This document shows, one piece after another, positions 9,323 through 18,238 of a DNA stretch of 64,000 bases; position 1 is the first letter of the stretch; each line of letters begins with the position of its first letter. Origin of the DNA: Streptomyces sp. Ag109_O5-1 (lineage in GTDB: Bacteria; Actinomycetota; Actinomycetes; Streptomycetales; Streptomycetaceae); NCBI RefSeq assembly GCF_003814875.1, contig NZ_RKQF01000001.1, positions 5,146,001 to 5,210,000 on the forward strand. Direction: 5' to 3'. Below the pieces are notes generated by a model. It searched no databases. It had not been told where the DNA came from and saw only the letters and a program-made list of their open reading frames with translations. The position numbers were made by a program, and so were the translations under genes.

Positions 9323-9351
9323 GTTCAACTGCGACGGGGCGTCAGTTGAAC
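9323..9351. promoter_or_regulatory. StrR-type operator, site 1 (mbtH / cmlA-like divergent promoter)
   Basis: Perfect inverted repeat of GTTCAACTG and CAGTTGAAC separated by exactly 11 nt, matching the known StrR/Bbr binding consensus (GTTCRACTG, N11, CRGTYGAAC). It lies between mbtH (leftward) and the di-iron hydroxylase gene (rightward), so it could control both. An additional half-site, CAGTTGAGC, is at 9410-9418. The regulator encoded at 19363 belongs to the matching family. Confidence 0.85.
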
Positions 9352-9603
9352 ACTCGCCATCCGTGGCTGCCCGGCTGTTCCGAGCCCCGCTTCTTCCGCG
9401 CTGGAAATTCAGTTGAGCGCGGTCGCGGCCTAATGCCATAGTGAGAACCCGTGCCACGTGCGTGGTGGCGGAGAAGTGGCTCGCACAGGCCTCAGTCCTT
9501 TCCCTTCATACCCACAAGTGTGTGGAGTAGGCAGCCTCCCGCCCGCCGTCCCAAAACATATCCCCGTGGCTACGGATTGCCATTACCTACGTGGAGGACC
9601 CTT

Positions 9604-11193
9604 ATGAGCGATGCCGGCGAGCCGCGCTACCTGAAGTCAGCTGCGATCATCGAGCCGTTGGTCGACCGCTTCTACGCCTGGTTCCACACCATGGCGCCGA
9701 TACAGGCTGCCATGAATCTGGCGTACCTGCAGCTGCCCCTGCTTGAGTCGTACGTGGAGAACCCTCAGGTGCACATCGCCGCCACCGCCAACCCGGCGAT
9801 GCGCGGCGGGTACTTCGTCGGCATCGAGGAAGCCCGGAAGGCCGAGGTGGCCGACCTGATCGCGTCGATCAAGCGAGACCGGGCCGGTATGCTGGAGTTT
9901 GCCGCGGCGATCACCGAAGGCGCGGAACTGGTGCGGGAGTCGGCGACCGGCTTCGATCTCAGCCCGCTGTACCCGAAGCTTCCGAGCGCGCTCAACGGCC
10001 TGGTGGAGATGGCCTACGACGCCGGCAACCAGGCGTCGCTGCACTTCCTCGAGCCGGTCGTCTACAAGAGCCCGATGTTCGACGAGGGACGCCAGTCGAT
10101 CCAGCTGTCGCTGGAGACCGGGGTGGAGCGCCCGTTCATCCTGAGCACGCCCCGGCTCCCCTCGCCCGATGCGCTGGACCTGCCGCTGCCCATCCGCCAT
10201 CCGGGTCTGGACGAGCTGTTCAAGGCCAGGATCCAGCCCACCACCGTCGCGCGCCTGCGAGAGGCGCTCGAACTCGACGACGCCCAGGCGCTCTGGCTCG
10301 AGCGGCTGCTCGACTCCAAGCCCAGCCTGAGCGAGGACCGGCACATAGAGGCCGGCGGCCGGATCCGCTACTTCGGGCACGCGTGTCTGGTGCTCCAGAC
10401 GCCGCAGGCCGCCATCGTGACGGACCCCTTCATCAGCGCCGACAACACCGTCGGTGACCGTTACACCCTGGACGACCTCCCCGATCACATCGACCTGGTC
10501 CTGATCACCCATGGCCACCAGGACCACGTCGTGCTGGAGACGCTGCTGCAGCTGCGCGGGCGGATCGGGGCGGTGGTCGTGCCCCGTTCGTCGAAGGGCA
10601 GTATCTGTGACCCTTCGATCGGCCTCTACCTCAGGCACCTGGGCTTCAACGTCATCGAGGTCGACGAATTCGACGAAGTCCCCTTCCCGGGTGGAAAGGT
10701 GACCGCCACGCCGTTCCTGGGCGAGCACTCCGACCTGGACATCCGGTCCAAGTCGACGTTCTGGGTGGAGATGGCCGACAAGAAGGTGTTCATCGGCGCG
10801 GACTCCTCGGGCATCGACCCGGTGCTCTACCGCTACATCCGGGAGCACCTGGGCACGGCCGACATGGCCTTCCTGGGAATGGAGTGCGACGGCGCTCCGC
10901 TGACCTGGCTCTACCAGGCGATTCTGACGGTTCCGGTGCCGAAGAAGATGAGCAGGTCGCGCAAGCTGTCGGGCTCGAACGCGGCACAGGCCGCCGCGAT
11001 CATGGAGGAGCTCGGCTCGACGGAAGCCTACATCTACGCCATGGGCGAGGAGAGCTGGCAGGGGCACGTCATGGCCACGACCTACAACGAGGACACCTAC
11101 CAGCTCAAGCAGATCGACGAGTTCCTCGGCTGGTGCGCGGACCGCGGCATCACCGCGGAGCACCTGTTCAACAAGCGCGAGTGGCGCTGGTGA
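9604..11193 (+). CDS. CmlA-type di-iron amino-acid beta-hydroxylase
   Basis: A 529-residue protein with an N-terminal alpha-helical region (about 1-240) and a C-terminal metallo-beta-lactamase fold. The metal motif HGHQDH supplies His303, His305, Asp307 and His308, with Glu374 (GEHSD) and Asp400 (GADSSG) following. Their spacing matches CmlA of the chloramphenicol pathway, which hydroxylates the beta carbon of an amino acid held on an NRPS carrier domain; Ramo10-like proteins do the same in lipopeptide pathways. The ATG at 9604 has GGAGG about 8 nt upstream and gives the family length. The substrate is unknown. It is likely a carrier-bound residue of this cluster. Confidence 0.9.
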   Translation: MSDAGEPRYLKSAAIIEPLVDRFYAWFHTMAPIQAAMNLAYLQLPLLESYVENPQVHIAATANPAMRGGYFVGIEEARKAEVADLIASIKRDRAGMLEFAAAITEGAELVRESATGFDLSPLYPKLPSALNGLVEMAYDAGNQASLHFLEPVVYKSPMFDEGRQSIQLSLETGVERPFILSTPRLPSPDALDLPLPIRHPGLDELFKARIQPTTVARLREALELDDAQALWLERLLDSKPSLSEDRHIEAGGRIRYFGHACLVLQTPQAAIVTDPFISADNTVGDRYTLDDLPDHIDLVLITHGHQDHVVLETLLQLRGRIGAVVVPRSSKGSICDPSIGLYLRHLGFNVIEVDEFDEVPFPGGKVTATPFLGEHSDLDIRSKSTFWVEMADKKVFIGADSSGIDPVLYRYIREHLGTADMAFLGMECDGAPLTWLYQAILTVPVPKKMSRSRKLSGSNAAQAAAIMEELGSTEAYIYAMGEESWQGHVMATTYNEDTYQLKQIDEFLGWCADRGITAEHLFNKREWRW

Positions 11194-11277
11194 CGGCTCC
11201 CCGCTGACAACGCTGACGAGCCGGGCGACGCAGCCCCACTGTTGCTTTCCATCCAGGACCGACCACGGGGGGCTCCC

Positions 11278-12603
11278 ATGTTCGACCGTCATTCCTACCG
11301 CCTGGTCTGCGGTGCCTGCGGCGCCGAATACGTCGACGACGGCCTGCGTCTGTCGTGTGACGTCTCGCACGGGCCGGCCCTGCTGCGCACGGCCTACGAC
11401 TCGCCGCGCTTCGCCGCGCAGGCGCCGCAGGACAGCATCTTCCGTTTCGGGCGATGGCTGCCGGTCGTCCGCACCGTCCCGGACTCCCCGGGCTGCGTCG
11501 TCTACAACGCCGATCGGCTCGCGGCACGGATCGGGCTCGACGACCTGTGGGTCGCGTTCAGCGGCTACTGGCCTGAGCGCGGCGCCCACATGCCCACCGG
11601 GACGTTCAAAGACCTGGAGGCGAGCACCGTGTTGGGCAGGATGCCCGACAACCCTCCCACCCTGGTGCTCGCCTCGGCAGGGAACACAGCGGCGGCGTTC
11701 GCGCGCGCATGCTCGCTCAATGGGGTCCGATGCCTGATCGTCGTTTCGGGCAAGGTCTTGCACCGGCTGGACTTCGAGGAACCGCCGGCCGAATGCGTGC
11801 AACTGGTCGCCCTCGGTGGCGAGGCCACCTACGACGACGCGATCGTCCTTGCCGAGGCCATCGGTGGGCTCGAGGGGTTCCAGCTGGAGGGCGGCATCCG
11901 GAACGTCGGGCGCCGGGACGGCCTGGCGACGTGCCTGCTGGCGGCGTTCGAGAAGTACGGTCGGCTCCCCAACTACTACTTCCAGGGAGTGGGCAGTGGC
12001 GCCGGTGCGGTCGCTGCCCACGAGGCAGCGGGCCGGCTCCGGCTCAACGGCTGCCCGGACGCCTTCCCCCGCCTCGTGCTCTGCCAGAACGCCCCGTTCA
12101 CGCCCATCCATGACCTGTGGACCCGCGATCAGAGGCCTGACGGTGGCGGGCCCGCCGTCGAGCCTCCGGGATCGGCCGCCGCGGCGGATCAGTCCGCCAT
12201 CACGGCCACGGAACTGGCCAACAGCCGACCTCCCTACGCCGTCCGGGGTGGGATCCGCGAAATCCTGCGCGAGAGCAGCGGGAAGGCGATGGCGATACCT
12301 AACCTCGAGGTCGCGCGCGCGCTGCACATCTTCGAGGAGGTGGAGGGCATCGACATCGAGGCGGCCGCAGGTGTCGCTCTCGCCGGACTCACCGCCATGG
12401 TCGGTCGGGGCGAGGTGGCGCGGCACGAGACGGTCCTGCTGAACGTGACCGGCGGCGGACGGGCCCGGCGCGGCCGCGAAGTGGAGCTCAAGGCGGCCAC
12501 GCCCGATCTGTGGGTCGACGTCGCCGACGTGCGGGACCAGTCGGTGTTGGGTGCCACGGCTGAGCGAGTCGCCGGTGCCATACGGCCGGCACTCTTCACC
12601 TGA
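11278..12603 (+). CDS. Cysteate synthase / threonine synthase-like PLP enzyme
   Basis: A 441-residue fold-type II PLP enzyme. The N-terminus has a CGAC motif (Cys11, Cys14) and a further Cys27; the PLP lysine is in TGTFKDLEAS (Lys111), and SAGNTAAAF and VGSGAGA form phosphate-binding loops. The opening VCGACGAEYVDDGL and ALLRTAY resemble the archaeal cysteate synthase subgroup of threonine-synthase-like proteins, which make L-cysteate from O-phosphoserine and sulfite. The gene follows the beta-hydroxylase by 84 nt on the same strand, so it probably provides a special precursor such as cysteate or another beta-substituted alanine. Threonine synthase or diaminopropionate chemistry cannot be excluded. 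The ATG at 11278 has GGGGGG upstream. Confidence 0.8.
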   Translation: MFDRHSYRLVCGACGAEYVDDGLRLSCDVSHGPALLRTAYDSPRFAAQAPQDSIFRFGRWLPVVRTVPDSPGCVVYNADRLAARIGLDDLWVAFSGYWPERGAHMPTGTFKDLEASTVLGRMPDNPPTLVLASAGNTAAAFARACSLNGVRCLIVVSGKVLHRLDFEEPPAECVQLVALGGEATYDDAIVLAEAIGGLEGFQLEGGIRNVGRRDGLATCLLAAFEKYGRLPNYYFQGVGSGAGAVAAHEAAGRLRLNGCPDAFPRLVLCQNAPFTPIHDLWTRDQRPDGGGPAVEPPGSAAAADQSAITATELANSRPPYAVRGGIREILRESSGKAMAIPNLEVARALHIFEEVEGIDIEAAAGVALAGLTAMVGRGEVARHETVLLNVTGGGRARRGREVELKAATPDLWVDVADVRDQSVLGATAERVAGAIRPALFT

Positions 12604-12627
12604 ACAGCAGGGCCCTGACATGACAGC

Positions 12628-12661
12628 GGAGGACCGACGACTGCCGGGTCGTCGGTCCTCC
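12628..12661. terminator. Bidirectional terminator between PLP enzyme and dpgD
   Basis: A perfect 14-bp stem (arms 12628-12641 and 12648-12661) with a 6-nt loop, followed on the plus strand by GCCTTTTCT. It sits between the converging PLP-enzyme and dpgD genes and is well placed to stop both transcripts. Confidence 0.85.
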
Positions 12662-12688
12662 GCCTTTTCTCCGTACCACCACTCCGCG

Positions 12689-13495
12689 TCAGCGGCCCCG
12701 CCAACGGGGCTCGCGTTGCTCCGCGAAGGCGCGAGGGCCCTCCACGGCGTCCTCACTGTGCATCCGCCGCCGCTCCCACTCGAATGACGTCTCGAACGCT
12801 TCCTCCAACGGCATGTCCAGCGACCGCATGACGGACTCTTTGATCGCCCGCGCGGCCAGCGGCGCGCCCCGCAGCAGATCACCGGTCCATTCGGCGACGC
12901 ACGCATCCAGGCGGTCGGCGGGCACGACCTCGTTCAGCAGTCCCCACCGCAGCGCCGTCTCGGCCGTCATACGGCGCCCGGTCAGCAGATAGCCCATCGC
13001 GATCTTCAGCGGGAGTTGCCTGGCGAGTCTGAACGCGCCTCCCGCCCCCGGGACCAGGCCGAGCCGGACTTCCGGCAGGGCGAAGACCGACCGGTCACTC
13101 GCGATGATGATGTCGCACGCCAGGGCGAGCTCGAAGCCGCCGCCCAATGCGTAGCCGTCGACCCTCGCGACCACCGGCTTGCTCAGGCCGAACCGCTCGG
13201 TCAGCCGCGGCCAGCCGGGCTGGCCGCGGCTTCCGAACGTCGTCGGCGGCGTGCCGGATGCGTTCAACCGCGCCCGCTCGCGAAGGTCCTGTCCGACCGA
13301 GAAGGCCCGGTCGCCGGCGCCGGTGAGCACCGCAACCCGGACTTCGTCGTCCGCCTCGAAGTCGTCCCAGGCCTCACCGAGTTCCTCATGGGTCCGCAGA
13401 TCCATCGCGTTGAGCACCCCGGGCCGGTCGATCGTGACGTGGGCGACACCGTCCTTCTTCTCGTAGCGCACCCGCGGCCTGCCGCCGCCGCTCAC
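12689..13495 (-). CDS. dpgD: DpgD, enoyl-CoA hydratase-like protein of Dpg synthesis
   Basis: A 268-residue crotonase-fold protein. It shows AFSVGQDLRERA and GYALGGGFELALACD for the oxyanion region and LPEVRLGLVPGAGG. In glycopeptide pathways DpgD works with DpgA and DpgB to convert the tetraketide made by DpgA to 3,5-dihydroxyphenylacetyl-CoA. The GTG start at 13495 overlaps the dpgC stop by 4 nt (GTGA), and a much longer open frame upstream in this register is only the dpgC shadow. It is the last gene of the leftward dpgABCD unit and is followed by a strong terminator. Confidence 0.93.
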   Translation of the reverse strand: MSGGGRPRVRYEKKDGVAHVTIDRPGVLNAMDLRTHEELGEAWDDFEADDEVRVAVLTGAGDRAFSVGQDLRERARLNASGTPPTTFGSRGQPGWPRLTERFGLSKPVVARVDGYALGGGFELALACDIIIASDRSVFALPEVRLGLVPGAGGAFRLARQLPLKIAMGYLLTGRRMTAETALRWGLLNEVVPADRLDACVAEWTGDLLRGAPLAARAIKESVMRSLDMPLEEAFETSFEWERRRMHSEDAVEGPRAFAEQREPRWRGR

Positions 13496-14838
13496 GAGGA
13501 TCCGGCCGACTTCCTGGTGGAGAACCGCCTGACCTTGTCGAGGACGTCGTCGTCGTACATGCGCAGCGCCTGCTGCACGGCGAACTCGGCCATGTAGAGA
13601 CGGAAAGCGTCCACCGACTCCTCCGCGGACACCAGCATCCGCCGATTGGCGGTGATCGTCGGCCCCCGGAACGCCTCCAGGCCCCGTTCGATCGCGTCGT
13701 CCAGCTCCGCCGGATCCACCACTTCGTCGACCAGGTGCCTGGCGTCCGGTTCCGCGGCCCAGATCTTCCGGCCCCCGAGGACGAGGCGACGCGAGAACCG
13801 TGCGCCGGCGACCCGCGTGAGCCGGAAGTTCGAGGCGCCCGGGATGATCCCCTCCTGAGCCGCGGGAATGCTGAGGAACGAGTCGGAGGCGGCGAGCACG
13901 TGGTCGAAGACGAGCAGGAGCTGGGCCCCGCCGCCGATGGCGAAGCCGTCCACCGCCGCGACCCAGGGCTTCTCGACGGTCCGCGAGTACCAGCGCGCCG
14001 GATCGTCGACGACGATCCCCCGCAGCAGCTTGTGGATGTAGCCCAGCTCCCGCCGCAGGAGAAAGTCCACCAGCGAGATGCCACCGCCGTGCAGCGCCTT
14101 GAGGTTGATGCCGGCGCTGAAGATCCGTCTGCCGGAGTAGCGGGGGTGGCTCATCACTCCGCCGCGGACCAGGCCGACCTCGGTCCCGGGATCGAGCAGC
14201 GCCAGGTCGACGGCGGTCTCCATGTCCTCGACCTGGCGGGGATCCTCGGCGTTGAGGCAGTCGTCGCGGCACATGGTCAGGCGTGCCGCGCCGCCACGCC
14301 GCTCGATGCGCACCGAGCCCAGGTCCGCCTGCCCGGTCTCGGTGAACCCGGGCAGGAGGTCCAGCGCGCGGGGGGTCGGCCGGAGCATGGCGTCGAGCAG
14401 GTGCCGCCCGCTGGAGTGCGAACCGAGCACCCGGTGGAAGAAGATGCCCTGGTCGATCTCATGGCCCTCTTTGGCGGCCTGGGGCCGGCTCCGCTCGGCC
14501 GCCAGCTGCTCGCGGGAGGGCACGAGTCCGGGGAACCGGATCGCCGCGGACTCGACGAGCTCGGCCAGGCGGAGGTGCCGCGTACCGTGGTCCGTCAGTT
14601 CGGCGTAGACGGCATCGACGTGCGCGTCCAGGAACCCGCAACGTAGCGCCCTGGCCTCGTTTTTGGCCACCGCTGCGGCCGCCCGTTCGGCGGGGGAGCG
14701 CCGTCCTGCCTCGGGCAGCGCCGCGAGGACCGCCTCGGCCCGCTCCGCGGCCAGTGTCAGGGCCTTCCTGGCCTCGGGCAGGGCCGCCCGGACGGCCCGC
14801 GAGGCCTGCGGTCCGGACTCGATCGCACTGGCCGTCAC
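13492..14838 (-). CDS. dpgC: DpgC, cofactor-free dioxygenase of Dpg synthesis
   Basis: A 448-residue protein with a helical N-terminal part and a crotonase core (RIFSAGINLKALHGGG, GFAIGGGAQLLLVFDH, SIPAAQEGIIPGASNFRL). DpgC converts 3,5-dihydroxyphenylacetyl-CoA to 3,5-dihydroxyphenylglyoxylate with O2 and without metal or flavin. The neighbouring aminotransferase would then give Dpg. The GTG at 14838 overlaps the dpgB stop (GTGA); the length agrees with known DpgC proteins. Open frame further upstream overlaps dpgB and is not part of the gene. Confidence 0.95.
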   Translation of the reverse strand: MTASAIESGPQASRAVRAALPEARKALTLAAERAEAVLAALPEAGRRSPAERAAAAVAKNEARALRCGFLDAHVDAVYAELTDHGTRHLRLAELVESAAIRFPGLVPSREQLAAERSRPQAAKEGHEIDQGIFFHRVLGSHSSGRHLLDAMLRPTPRALDLLPGFTETGQADLGSVRIERRGGAARLTMCRDDCLNAEDPRQVEDMETAVDLALLDPGTEVGLVRGGVMSHPRYSGRRIFSAGINLKALHGGGISLVDFLLRRELGYIHKLLRGIVVDDPARWYSRTVEKPWVAAVDGFAIGGGAQLLLVFDHVLAASDSFLSIPAAQEGIIPGASNFRLTRVAGARFSRRLVLGGRKIWAAEPDARHLVDEVVDPAELDDAIERGLEAFRGPTITANRRMLVSAEESVDAFRLYMAEFAVQQALRMYDDDVLDKVRRFSTRKSAGSS

Positions 14839-15560
14839 GACACGGCCTCCGCGGACACCAGTCGCAGCGTCCGATCGCAGGCCGCCAGGTGCACGCCGAG
14901 GGCTTCCTCGAAGCTGGTGGTCGCCGCGTCGATCATCAGCTGACGACGGATGGCGAGCTCCCGCCCGGACAGGGCCCCGGTGAGCTCGGCCACGGCCGCC
15001 AGCGCACCGGCGACGTCGTCGCTGACCTCGTCGATCAGTTGCAGCGCCAGCGCGTCCCGCGCACCGATCGGGTCGCCGAACAGCAGCGCCCGACGGATCG
15101 CCGCGGTGTTCGACCCCTGGTGCGCAAGCCGGTACAGCGCCATTCCGGGCCACGTCGCACCCGAACTGACCGGCACCACCAGCCGCGTCGCGGGCGTCGC
15201 GATGCGGTAGTCGGTGGCCAGCAGCGCATCCAGGGCCGGCCCGCCGATCTCGCCGTCCGCGACACCGACGATGGTGGCCGGCAGTCGCTCCAGCCGCCTG
15301 AGCGCGCGTTCCCAGCGGCTCACCAGCGCGACGGTCAGCCCCTCGGTCCGTGCCTGCGCCGGAGCGCCGGACGCGAGGACGACCAGTCGGCCCTGCCCGC
15401 CGAGCGCCTCGGCCCGGTCGCACGCCTCGCCGACCTGAGCGACCAGCTCAGTGGATATGAGCTGCCGGCCGTCGATCCTCAGCGTCTCGCCTTGCGTCTC
15501 CACGACTACCTCTCCCTGCCGATGCATAGGTCTGTTCTGATGCATGCCGTCCCCCGTCAC
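14835..15560 (-). CDS. dpgB: DpgB, enoyl-CoA hydratase-like accessory protein
   Basis: A protein of about 241 residues related to crotonases but lacking a clear acid/base set, as is typical of DpgB, which raises the activity of DpgA. It has the segments GVADGEIGGPALDALLATDYR and TWPGMALYRLAHQGS. The GTG at 15560 would overlap the dpgA stop as GTGA, the same arrangement as at the dpgB-dpgC and dpgC-dpgD junctions, so it was chosen. ATGs at 15545 and 15527 would give a length nearer to other DpgB proteins and remain possible. Confidence 0.88.
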   Translation of the reverse strand: MTGDGMHQNRPMHRQGEVVVETQGETLRIDGRQLISTELVAQVGEACDRAEALGGQGRLVVLASGAPAQARTEGLTVALVSRWERALRRLERLPATIVGVADGEIGGPALDALLATDYRIATPATRLVVPVSSGATWPGMALYRLAHQGSNTAAIRRALLFGDPIGARDALALQLIDEVSDDVAGALAAVAELTGALSGRELAIRRQLMIDAATTSFEEALGVHLAACDRTLRLVSAEAVS

Positions 15561-16684
15561 CACTGGACCAGTGCCGTCTCGATGGTCGAACCGGGTCCCA
15601 TGGTCATCAGGACTCCGTAGTCGCCGGGCTCGACGACCCGTTCATCAAGCAGCCGTTCGTAGGAGAACAAGAACGAGCCGCTGGAGAGGTTGCCGTAGTC
15701 GGAGAGCACGCCCGTGGTGTGACGTACGTCGTGGCGGGTGAGGCCGAGATTGACGCGCACCGCGTCGATGACCTTCTTCCCTCCCGAGTGCACCAGCCAG
15801 TGCTTGACGGCGCTGCGCGACAGACCGGCGCCGGACAGGAGCCGGTCCACGACCCGCTCCGCATGCGCGCCGACCACATAGGGGATGTGGGGATCGAGGT
15901 AGAAACTGAACCTGCTCTGGTCGCTGTCCCAGTCGTAGCGCATCGCCCCGATGGCGTCGGTGATGATGTGGCTGGCGAAGGAGAGCACGCGAGGCCCTGC
16001 AGCGGGCTCGTCGTCTCCCGCGACGAGGGCGATGGCCGCTGCTCCGTCACCGAACAGGCTGTTGACGACGGCGGTTCGCATCGTCGAGTCGAAGGTGTAG
16101 GCGGCGGAGCAGGCCTCCGAACAGATCATGACGGCGAGCCGCCCGGGATTGCTCCGGGCCCAGGACGCCGTGGCGTTGAGGGCGTTGAGCCCGGCGTTGC
16201 ACCCCATGCCGACCACGTCCACCCGGTGGCAGCTCGGGTCGATCCCGGCCTCGCGGATGATCAGGGCACTGAGCCCCGGGGTGAGGAACCCGGTCGTGGT
16301 CACGCAGCAGAGGTAGTCGATGTCCCGCAGGCTCGCACCGGTGTCGTCCAGACAGGACTGGAGAGCTCGCAGTCCCATGTCGACCGCGAGCCGCGCGTGC
16401 TTCGCGAGCAGGTCCCCTTGCGGCTCCGAGACACGGTTTCCCTCGGAGTCCTGGGGTGGAAGCGTCAGATGACGACGGGAGATGGCGCTGTTCAGGAAGA
16501 CGGAGCGGATCTTCGGATCGGTGATCGCGAAGATGTCCAGGAGTTCTTGCTGCGAGTACGACTCCGCGGTCACCGCGGTGCCGACGCCGGTGATGCGCGC
16601 GGGTGCCGGTGCGCGGACCGCTTCCGCGTGCGACGCCGGAAGGTCCAGCGCTTTCGGACGGTACAGGTCGAGACTGATGGTCAT
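15557..16684 (-). CDS. dpgA: DpgA, 3,5-dihydroxyphenylacetyl-CoA synthase (type III PKS)
   Basis: A 375-residue chalcone-synthase-fold enzyme. The catalytic triad is visible: Cys162 in GMGCNAGLNAL, His299 in WLVHSGGKK and Asn332 in DYGNLSSGSFLF. DpgA condenses four malonyl-CoA units to the precursor of 3,5-dihydroxyphenylacetyl-CoA, the first committed step of Dpg synthesis. The ATG at 16684 follows a GGGGG stretch and gives the usual length. An in-frame GTG six codons upstream is an alternative. It is the first gene of the coupled dpgABCD run and lies 92 nt downstream of the aminotransferase gene. Confidence 0.95.
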   Translation of the reverse strand: MTISLDLYRPKALDLPASHAEAVRAPAPARITGVGTAVTAESYSQQELLDIFAITDPKIRSVFLNSAISRRHLTLPPQDSEGNRVSEPQGDLLAKHARLAVDMGLRALQSCLDDTGASLRDIDYLCCVTTTGFLTPGLSALIIREAGIDPSCHRVDVVGMGCNAGLNALNATASWARSNPGRLAVMICSEACSAAYTFDSTMRTAVVNSLFGDGAAAIALVAGDDEPAAGPRVLSFASHIITDAIGAMRYDWDSDQSRFSFYLDPHIPYVVGAHAERVVDRLLSGAGLSRSAVKHWLVHSGGKKVIDAVRVNLGLTRHDVRHTTGVLSDYGNLSSGSFLFSYERLLDERVVEPGDYGVLMTMGPGSTIETALVQW

Positions 16685-16776
16685 CGGTAGGTCCACCCCC
16701 ACATCCGGGCCCTGCTGCGCGGTTTGACGGACACACTGATCATTCGAAACGGTCCTCCCTGAGGGAATCGGACGGC

Positions 16777-18147
16777 TCAGTTGGCCCCGGTCCGTCCGGG
16801 GTCTGCGGACTCGGCCTCGATGAACCGCGCGAACCGCGCGATCCCCTCGGCGATGTCGTCCGAAGTCAGATAGCTCGTGGAAAGGCGGATGCTCTGCTGT
16901 CCGCCCCCATCGGGGTGGAAATAGGACATCGGAGTCCAGATGACCCCGAAGTCACGAGCCGAGCGGGCCAGCGCCGCGGCGTCGGCATCGAAGGGGACGT
17001 CGACGGTGAGGAAGAACCCTCCGTCGGGTTCGTTCCAGCTGACGCCCAGCTCGGCCCGGCGGGCCGGCGGCAGACAGGCGTCGAGCTGCCGGACTGTCGC
17101 GCGCATGGCCTCGCCGTAGTACACGGAGGTCTTCGCGTTGAGATCGGTCGCACGGCCGCCCGCGGAAAGGAGCATGCCGGCGACCACCGCCTGGCTCAGG
17201 GGCGAGGTGTTCACCGTCACCATGCTCTTGATCTTCGTGAGCTCGTCGGCCAGCAGGCTGCTGGTGCCGGCGCTGTCGACGACCACCTGGTCGGCGACGG
17301 CGAATCCGACGCGGGCCCCCGGGAAGAGCGTCTTGGAAAATGATCCGAGATGCACCACCCTGCGCTCCCGGTCGAGAGACTTGAGGGTCGGCAACTGCCG
17401 GCCGGGGCTCACCAGCCGATAGGGGCTGTCCTCCAAGATGAGGATGTCGAGGGCGGCGGCGAGGGCGAGCAGCTCACGACGGGTTTCGAGCGGCATCGTG
17501 GTGCCCGAGGGGTTGGAATGGTCCGGAACCACGTAGAACGCGCGGGGGTTGCGGCCCTTCGCCCGCTCCGCCAGCACCACGGCTTCCAGGTCGGCGCACC
17601 GGAAGCCGTCGGCGCCCTCCTCCACCGGCGAGACCCCGACGCCCAGCACACTGGCCGCCCCGGTGATCCCGACGTAGCAGGGGCTCGAGACCAGCAGCAC
17701 GTCCTCGGGCCGCGCGATCAGGGCCCGCACGGCGAGGAACATCGCCTCCTGGCAGCCGACCGTGACGACGATGGACTCCGGCGGCACGTCGATGTCCTCG
17801 TCCAGACGCAGCGAATCGGCGATCACCTCGCGGATACGGCCGGCCGTCGGACCGTACTGGAAGAGCGCGTCGCGGATGTGCGCGGGCGAGGCTCCGTCGG
17901 CCTCCAGGTGTTCCAGGTAGCGGCGGATGTGCGTGAAGATCTCCTCGACGTCGAAGAACCCGTCGTACGGGCGTCCCGGCGCGAATGAAATCGCTTCGGG
18001 ATGACGCAAGGTGACCTCGTTGAGGAAGGTCATCGTGTCCAGGACGGGGTCCGAGACACTTGTGTGCAAGTGCTCCTTGCGCAGCACTCCCTGCGCCTCC
18101 CCGGGGTCCGGTTCGGGCGTGGGTCGGTCATGGGAACGAGCGGTCAT
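16777..18147 (-). CDS. Phenylglycine aminotransferase (HpgT/Pgat-like, PLP fold type I)
   Basis: A 456-residue aminotransferase of the class I/II (MocR-catalytic-domain-like) group, with NPSGTTMPLETR, the PLP aspartate region ILILEDSPYR and the PLP lysine Lys272 in GSFSKTLFPGARVG. In glycopeptide and related clusters this enzyme transaminates hydroxyphenylglyoxylates to 4-hydroxy- or 3,5-dihydroxyphenylglycine. Next to dpgABCD, and with no hydroxymandelate genes in view, Dpg is the likely product. The ATG at 18147 has GGAGG 7 nt upstream; the GTG two codons earlier is too close to that site. It is co-directional with the hydrolase and dpg genes. Confidence 0.92.
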   Translation of the reverse strand: MTARSHDRPTPEPDPGEAQGVLRKEHLHTSVSDPVLDTMTFLNEVTLRHPEAISFAPGRPYDGFFDVEEIFTHIRRYLEHLEADGASPAHIRDALFQYGPTAGRIREVIADSLRLDEDIDVPPESIVVTVGCQEAMFLAVRALIARPEDVLLVSSPCYVGITGAASVLGVGVSPVEEGADGFRCADLEAVVLAERAKGRNPRAFYVVPDHSNPSGTTMPLETRRELLALAAALDILILEDSPYRLVSPGRQLPTLKSLDRERRVVHLGSFSKTLFPGARVGFAVADQVVVDSAGTSSLLADELTKIKSMVTVNTSPLSQAVVAGMLLSAGGRATDLNAKTSVYYGEAMRATVRQLDACLPPARRAELGVSWNEPDGGFFLTVDVPFDADAAALARSARDFGVIWTPMSYFHPDGGGQQSIRLSTSYLTSDDIAEGIARFARFIEAESADPGRTGAN

Positions 18148-18238
18148 GTGCACGCCTCCGTGGGGATCGAAGAGCAGAGAGCCGTGGATGACCCCCGCGC
18201 GCCGAGCGGCAACCGGTACCGGCTCGCCGCCCTGCCGG

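Noticed and set aside
11278..12603. Calling the PLP enzyme a housekeeping threonine synthase
   Set aside because: The N-terminal motifs and cluster position fit the cysteate synthase subgroup better, though the final substrate is not proven.
9637..12906. Very long antisense open frame (over 1000 codons) across the hydroxylase and PLP-enzyme genes
   Set aside because: It has no domain motifs, is rich in Arg/Gly/Val/Asp as expected for a shadow frame of high-GC coding DNA, and overlaps two well-supported genes completely.
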